A stretch of 64,000 bases of DNA from Pseudomonas fluorescens (GTDB taxonomy: Bacteria > Pseudomonadota > Gammaproteobacteria > Pseudomonadales > Pseudomonadaceae): the NCBI RefSeq assembly GCF_001708445.1, contig NZ_CP015637.1, forward strand, positions 3,163,001 to 3,227,000, written 5' to 3'. The notes beneath the pieces are model-generated. The model had not been told where the DNA came from. It searched no databases and saw only the letters and a list, made by a program, of their open reading frames with translations. How positions within the stretch are numbered: position 1 is the stretch's first letter; every line of letters begins with the position of its first letter. Shown here piece by piece: positions 60,195 through 64,000 of the stretch. Made by a program: the position numbers and the translations under genes.

Positions 60195-60638
60195 ATGATC
60201 GACACCATCGACCAGCAACTCATCGCCGCCTTGATGGATGACTCGCGGTTGTCCCTCAAAGCCCTGGCGGGCATCACCGGCCTGTCGTCGCCCAGCGTCG
60301 GCGAACGCCTGCGTCGCCTCGAAGAGCGTGGCGTACTGACCCACTACACGGTCGATATCGACCCCAGGCATTTTGGCTACCTGCTGCAAGCCATCGTGCG
60401 CATCCGCCCCCTGCCCGGCAAATTGCAGGAGGTGGAGCGCCAGATCCAGGCGATCCCGGAATTCACCGAATGCGATAAGGTCACGGGCGAAGATTGTTTT
60501 ATTGCCCGCTTGCATGTGCGCACCATGGACCATCTCGACAACCTGCTGGACCGGATCAACGCCTACGCGGAAACCAATACCGCCATCGTCAAGAAAACCC
60601 CGGTGAAACGGCGCCTGCCGCCGCTGAGCAACGACTGA
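60195..60638 (+). CDS. Lrp/AsnC-family transcriptional regulator
   Basis: The 147-residue protein has an AsnC helix-turn-helix (IDQQLIAALMDDSRLSLKALAGITGLSSPSVGERLRRLEERGVL) and an Lrp/AsnC ligand domain (RQIQAIPEFTECDKVTGEDCFIARLHV). It is divergent from the EamA transporter and probably regulates it in response to an amino acid. The region between them (110 bases) should hold the operator. Length and layout are standard. Confidence 0.92.
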   Translation: MIDTIDQQLIAALMDDSRLSLKALAGITGLSSPSVGERLRRLEERGVLTHYTVDIDPRHFGYLLQAIVRIRPLPGKLQEVERQIQAIPEFTECDKVTGEDCFIARLHVRTMDHLDNLLDRINAYAETNTAIVKKTPVKRRLPPLSND

Positions 60639-60670
60639 ACCGTAACAAGCCGATTCCTGCACCTGGGGGG

Positions 60671-60846
60671 CTGTGGCAAGCGGGCCTGTTGTGGCAAGTG
60701 AGCCTGTTATGGCGAGCGGGCTTGTTGTGGCAAGTGAGTCTGTTATGGCGAGCGGGCTTGTTGTGGCGCCACAACAAGCCTGCTGGCCACAGACAAGCCC
60801 ACTGGCCACAGACAAGCCCACAGGCCACAGACAAGCCCACAGGCCA
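60671..60846. repeat. Inverted array of 18-20-bp intergenic repeats
   Basis: Five plus-oriented units (consensus TGTGGCGAGCGGGCTTGT, with variants such as TGTGGCAAGTGAGCCTGT) are followed by four minus-oriented units (ACAGACAAGCCCACTGGCC type). They meet at a perfect 26-base palindrome (60755-60780). Sequence and period are like the array at 843-1049. It lies between the Lrp-type gene and the deacylase gene; a cruciform or transcript stem is possible. Confidence 0.8.
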
Positions 60847-60892
60847 TAAAAATACGGTCGTTTATTTGTGTTGGATAAGAGGAGGGCAAGGC

Positions 60893-61891
60893 ATGGCAAT
60901 CGATCTTTCGTGGCAGGTGCCCGGCGACGCTGGCAACCTGCTGTCTATCAACGCCTGGCGCTTCGAAGGCGACGGCAGCGGGCCCCGGGTCCACTTGCAA
61001 GCCGGCGTCCACGCCGATGAAATCGCCGGGATGCTGGTGCTGCACCACCTGCTGCCGCGCTTGCAACGCTGTCAGCAGCAAGGCCGCCTGAAGGGCTGCG
61101 TGACGCTGGTACCGCAGGCCAACCCGTTCGGCATCGGCCAGTTTCGCCAGGGCAAATTATTGGGGCGTTTTCACGAAGCCAGTGGGCAGAATTTCAACCG
61201 CGCATTTGACCACTCCCTGGCCATGGAGCGCCCGGCGAGCAACCTGGCGCAATGGCAAAAGAGCCTGGTGCAACTGGCCGCCGATGCCGACCTGGTGCTG
61301 GACCTGCACACCGATGACGAAGCACTGCCCTACCTCTACATCCACCGCAGCTTCTGGCCCGAGCAAGGCCTGGCACTGGCGGCCGCGTTGCAGGTGGACG
61401 TGGTGATCGTCTGGGAGGACGGCGGTGATGGTTCCTTTGAAGAAACCCTCATCAACCACGCCGCGCCGCAGTTGGCCGCGACCGTCGAGTTGCGTGGGCA
61501 AGCGGATGTCAGCGATGCCCTGGCACAACAGGATGCCGATGGGCTGTGGGCCTGGCTGTGCATCAATGGCGTGGTCGACGAGGTGGCGGCGATCAGCGAA
61601 TGGCAGGGCGACGCAGTGGACATGGGCTGCATGGAAACCGTCCTCGCCCCTCGCGCCGGTGTGCTGGTGTTCGAAAAAAGCCTGGGTGATCAGGTCGAGG
61701 AGGGGGAGCGTTTTGCCAGGATCATCGGGCGCCCTGGTGACCCGGATACGGAGGTAACGCTGCATGCCGCACAAACCGGGCGCCTGGTCACCCGGCATCG
61801 CGAACGCCTGGTGGCCCAGGGTGCGGTGGTGGCCAAATTCACCGGCACACGCTTATCCGACAGCTACAGCGGCGGCGTGCTGGACCCTTAG
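60893..61891 (+). CDS. Succinylglutamate desuccinylase/aspartoacylase family protein
   Basis: The 332-residue zinc carboxypeptidase-like protein has the metal-binding His and Glu in LQAGVHADEIAGM near residue 43, His in VLDLHTDDEALPYLY near residue 139, and a C-terminal biotinyl-lipoyl-like beta domain (MGCMETVLAPRAGVLVFEKSLGDQV). It should cleave an N-acyl or amide bond of an amino acid or similar compound; the substrate is unknown. GGAGGG lies about 7 bases upstream of the ATG. It stands alone after the repeat array and ends at a hairpin (61924-61947). Confidence 0.85.
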   Translation: MAIDLSWQVPGDAGNLLSINAWRFEGDGSGPRVHLQAGVHADEIAGMLVLHHLLPRLQRCQQQGRLKGCVTLVPQANPFGIGQFRQGKLLGRFHEASGQNFNRAFDHSLAMERPASNLAQWQKSLVQLAADADLVLDLHTDDEALPYLYIHRSFWPEQGLALAAALQVDVVIVWEDGGDGSFEETLINHAAPQLAATVELRGQADVSDALAQQDADGLWAWLCINGVVDEVAAISEWQGDAVDMGCMETVLAPRAGVLVFEKSLGDQVEEGERFARIIGRPGDPDTEVTLHAAQTGRLVTRHRERLVAQGAVVAKFTGTRLSDSYSGGVLDP

Positions 61892-61923
61892 ACAACGAAT
61901 GCCCTCCAACGAGCGTATTGGCA

Positions 61924-61947
61924 GACGGGGCGGCAAACCGCCCCGTC
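61924..61947. terminator. Bidirectional hairpin between convergent deacylase and GNAT genes
   Basis: GACGGGGCGG (61924-61933) pairs perfectly with CCGCCCCGTC (61938-61947) around a CAAA loop. The 10-bp GC stem is symmetrical for both strands. There is no T-run. Confidence 0.65.
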
Positions 61948-61962
61948 AGCGGGCCATGCGGT

Positions 61963-62529
61963 TCAGAGTTCGATGCTGCTGATCACCTGGGTACTGTCAT
62001 TCGGATCGATCACGCTATGGAATCCCAAGTCATGGATCAGGTCACGCAGCCGGGAGTTGGTGGCCCCGTCGATCGTGTACATGCGTTTGAACCCGTTGGC
62101 GCGCGCCGCCTTTATCAGGTGCTGCATCAGGATGTACCCCAGGCCCTGTTGTTGCCAGTTATCGGCCACGGTCACCGCGCATTCGCATTCGTGCTCCTTG
62201 GCTTCGGCGTAGCGAGCCACGCCGATTTCGATCAGCTTGCCGTTGTCGTGCACCAGGGCGATAAAGGCCATACGGTGCTGATTATCGACATTCATCAACT
62301 GATCCATGAGGCGCTTGCCGGGCTCGTTGATTTCACCCAGGAAGCGCGCGTGCCGCGACTCGGGGGACAGGTTCTTGATGAAATCGTATTCGCGCTCTCG
62401 ATCGGCGGCGGTCAACGGACGTATCAGCACGTGGCGGCCGTCTTTGAGTTCGTCGATCCAGTGTTCGTGGGGGGCTGCCTCCTTATAGGCGGCATCGGCT
62501 TGCCTGTTGTGTTCTGCGAGGGTGGGCAT
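61963..62529 (-). CDS. GNAT-family N-acetyltransferase (second copy of the type)
   Basis: The 188-residue protein closely parallels the GNAT protein at 12583-13152: HWIDELKDGRHVLIRPLTAADR, SPESRHARFLGEINEPG, ECECAVTVADNWQQQGLGYILMQHLI (acetyl-CoA loop Q-Q-x-G-L-G) and RANGFKRMYTIDG. The acetyl-CoA loop is better preserved here. The start at 62529 has GGAGG 7 bases upstream; a longer frame to 62577 was rejected. A weak ANR-like site (62608-62621) lies 80-90 bases upstream. The FNR-type regulator gene is upstream on the same strand. Confidence 0.83.
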   Translation of the reverse strand: MPTLAEHNRQADAAYKEAAPHEHWIDELKDGRHVLIRPLTAADREREYDFIKNLSPESRHARFLGEINEPGKRLMDQLMNVDNQHRMAFIALVHDNGKLIEIGVARYAEAKEHECECAVTVADNWQQQGLGYILMQHLIKAARANGFKRMYTIDGATNSRLRDLIHDLGFHSVIDPNDSTQVISSIEL

Positions 62530-62607
62530 GGCATGACCTCCGAAGGTTGGACGGGATTGAAACAGCGTCTTTTCCATTGGTTTGTACGCCTTTACCGACC
62601 GTTAAAG

Positions 62608-62621
62608 CTGACCTGGATCAG
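62608..62621 (-). promoter_or_regulatory. Weak ANR-like site upstream of the second GNAT gene
   Basis: CTGAC-CTGG-ATCAG keeps only the TGA...TCA core, with T-to-C changes in the consensus. Its centre is 85 bases upstream of the start at 62529. It is accepted only as a candidate because the other GNAT gene has a better box in a like position. Confidence 0.3.
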
Positions 62622-62628
62622 ATCAGCA

Positions 62629-63378
62629 TCACTCCGGCCCATGCCGATGACAGCCGGCAATAAACCTCTTGAGTTGCGGCATATCGAGAATGTCGACATT
62701 GCGAGCGCTGATATGCACCAGGCCCAGTTTGCGCAGTTGCGCGATACTGCGGCATACCGTCTCCAGGCGCAGGCCCAAGTAAGAGCCGATTTCTTCGCGT
62801 CTCATCCGTAATACAAAAGAGCGGGATGAATAACCGCGCGTACTCATGCGCGCCGATAGATTCAATACAAACGCGGCCAGTCGCTCATCGGCATTCATAT
62901 TGCCCATTTGTAATAACATACTGTGATCACGCACTATTTCGCGGCTCATGATCTTGTTCAAGTTATGTTGCAGCGATGGAATCTGGCTGGCCAGCCGTTC
63001 AAGTTGGTGGAAGTGAATCGGACACACTTCGCTGTCTTCCAGGGCCACGGCATGGCAGGCATGCTGCTCGGCGCTGATGGCGTCCAGGCCGAGCATTTCC
63101 CCGGCCATCTGGAAGCCGGTGACTTGTTCGCGACCGTCCAGGGAGACAATGCAGGTCTTGAAAAAGCCGGTTCGCACGGCGTAGAGCGAGCGCAGCGGGT
63201 CTGCGGTGCGATACAGCGAGGCGCCTTTTTTAACTTTGACCCGTTGGGGAATAAGTGTATCCAGGCGGCTCACTTCGCTATCGTTCAGACCGATGGGTAG
63301 ACACAACTCTAGAACACTGCAATTGGCGCAAGCTGTCCTTAAATTTTGCGTTTGTACAAGTATTGGTGTCGACTTCAT
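62629..63378 (-). CDS. FNR/ANR-type oxygen-sensing transcriptional regulator
   Basis: The 249-residue Crp/Fnr protein has the N-terminal Cys set for a [4Fe-4S] cluster: Cys17, Cys20 and Cys26 (ACANCSVLELC) and the distal Cys108 (QHACHA), the same spacing logic as in FNR and Anr. The cNMP-like domain and dimer helix follow. The recognition helix reads LETVCRSIAQL with Glu206 and Arg210 conserved, but Cys209 replaces the Ser of FNR/Anr. It is a second Anr-type regulator rather than the canonical anr gene, which lies beside hemN in Pseudomonas. The start at 63378 has GAGG about 12 bases upstream. It may control the ANR-box genes in the window. Confidence 0.87.
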   Translation of the reverse strand: MKSTPILVQTQNLRTACANCSVLELCLPIGLNDSEVSRLDTLIPQRVKVKKGASLYRTADPLRSLYAVRTGFFKTCIVSLDGREQVTGFQMAGEMLGLDAISAEQHACHAVALEDSEVCPIHFHQLERLASQIPSLQHNLNKIMSREIVRDHSMLLQMGNMNADERLAAFVLNLSARMSTRGYSSRSFVLRMRREEIGSYLGLRLETVCRSIAQLRKLGLVHISARNVDILDMPQLKRFIAGCHRHGPE

Positions 63379-63583
63379 TTTAAAATAAGCCTCTTGCACA
63401 CTTGCCGGTTGCCTAGATAACACTAAACAACACGTGATGAAAAAAGCTAGGTGCGGACTTATATATTTAGACGGCTGGAGGGTTCCGAATGCCTGGCGTC
63501 AGACTGAGGTATCCAAATGAATTGTTTTGGCGCGAAGTACCCCCGCGACGAATAGTGCCGCGGGGCGAGCAAAGTGCGTGTGA

Positions 63584-64000
63584 TCAATCAACGATTTCGG
63601 GCTTCACCATCCAGACGCTGCACGGCATCTTGTACAACAGCGATTCGGCTGTACTACCCAGTAAGCGCGACAGCCCGTGATGGCCGACCCGCCCCATGAC
63701 AATCACATCGACATTGTAGGCATCGGCGTAGCTGGACAGCACTTTCGCCGGGTTGCCCAGGATCATATGGCGCTGTGCTGGCGGGATCCCGTTGCGCGCG
63801 GCCAGGTCATTGAAGGCCTGCCCCTGTTCGTCGAACAAGCGCTTGGCGGCGACCGACGAGAAGAAGCCGGCGCCGCTGCCAAACCCGTACTCCTGGGCGC
63901 CCAGGTCGGACAGGTCATGGGCGTACACCACTTCCACCTCGGCATCGCAGGCGGTGGCCAACTTGACCGCTTCATGCAGGATGCGGTCGTTAAGGTCGTC
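63584..64000 (-). CDS. Universal stress protein, partial (3' end only)
   Basis: The C-terminal 138 residues of a Usp protein are visible; the gene begins beyond the window end. It includes the nucleotide-binding motif VMGRVGHHGLSRLLGST, VDVIVMG and a typical end LLYKMPCSVWMVKP. The sequence is parallel to the second domain of the tandem Usp at 20843-21727, so this is probably another two-domain protein. It suggests that the low-oxygen stress island continues to the right. Confidence 0.88.
   Translation of the reverse strand, partial: DDLNDRILHEAVKLATACDAEVEVVYAHDLSDLGAQEYGFGSGAGFFSSVAAKRLFDEQGQAFNDLAARNGIPPAQRHMILGNPAKVLSSYADAYNVDVIVMGRVGHHGLSRLLGSTAESLLYKMPCSVWMVKPEIVD

Noticed and set aside
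60671..60846. Possible CRISPR array
   Set aside because: Units abut without unique spacers, change orientation at the centre and have no cas genes nearby.

Overview
The window looks like chromosomal DNA of a fluorescent pseudomonad (Pseudomonas fluorescens/putida type). It is GC-rich, with compact operons and familiar Pseudomonas families: pntAA/pntAb/pntB, an OprI-like lipoprotein, an ArcD-type antiporter, an Anr-like regulator, and GTGGCGAGCGGGCTTG-type intergenic repeats. No tRNA, rRNA, CRISPR array, phage or transposase gene was seen. Species assignment is an inference from gene content.

Region 1 (1-33.4 kb) is a stress/low-oxygen island. In order it holds a triple-BON protein, a hybrid response regulator, an aldehyde dehydrogenase, transhydrogenase pntAA-pntAb-pntB, a Zn alcohol dehydrogenase, a degenerate NAD(P)HX-repair protein, an alpha/beta hydrolase, a HAD-P-loop ATPase fusion, a GNAT protein, a flippase-like/Mg-type P-ATPase fusion, a BCAM0308-family protein, a second GroEL, a nitroreductase, a Spy/CpxP-like protein, a tandem universal stress protein, a phosphoribosyltransferase, an erythromycin-esterase-family protein, a dihaem cytochrome c lipoprotein, a PolX-PHP protein, an OprI-like lipoprotein, a DevBCA/TolC-type exporter, Hsp20 and an ArcD-like antiporter. 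Many of these genes have a TTGAT-N4-ATCAA-like ANR/FNR box upstream, at spacings that fit activation centred near -41.5. Content and regulation resemble the low-oxygen-activated (lxa) locus of Burkholderia cenocepacia. The right edge (61.9-64 kb) carries related parts: a second GNAT of the same type, an FNR-type regulator with four cluster cysteines, and the end of another tandem universal stress protein.

Region 2 (33.5-38 kb, minus strand) is a polar amino-acid-type ABC uptake operon (fused permease-ATPase plus binding protein) with a 2-oxoglutarate/Fe(II) oxygenase and a TIM-barrel isomerase. A thymidylate-kinase-like gene and an isolated flgE-flgG pair follow at 38.2-41.2 kb.

Region 3 (41.3-50.5 kb, minus) is a tightly coupled cluster built around a Zn/Mn-type ABC transporter with two dissimilar binding proteins, a DUF4198 protein, His-rich and small membrane proteins, and secreted proteins of poorly known function. 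It is a plausible undescribed metal or cofactor uptake system. A beta-barrel porin and a cytochrome b561 lie next to it.

Region 4 (52.8-61.9 kb) has an aldehyde dehydrogenase, a class-III aminotransferase and an AraC regulator, as expected for amine catabolism. The matching permease gene is cut off after about 76 codons and fused in frame to an N-terminally truncated U32 protein (RlhA-like). A short inverted segment sits at the junction. This chimera is the most unusual single gene in the window. EamA, Lrp and deacylase-type genes follow.
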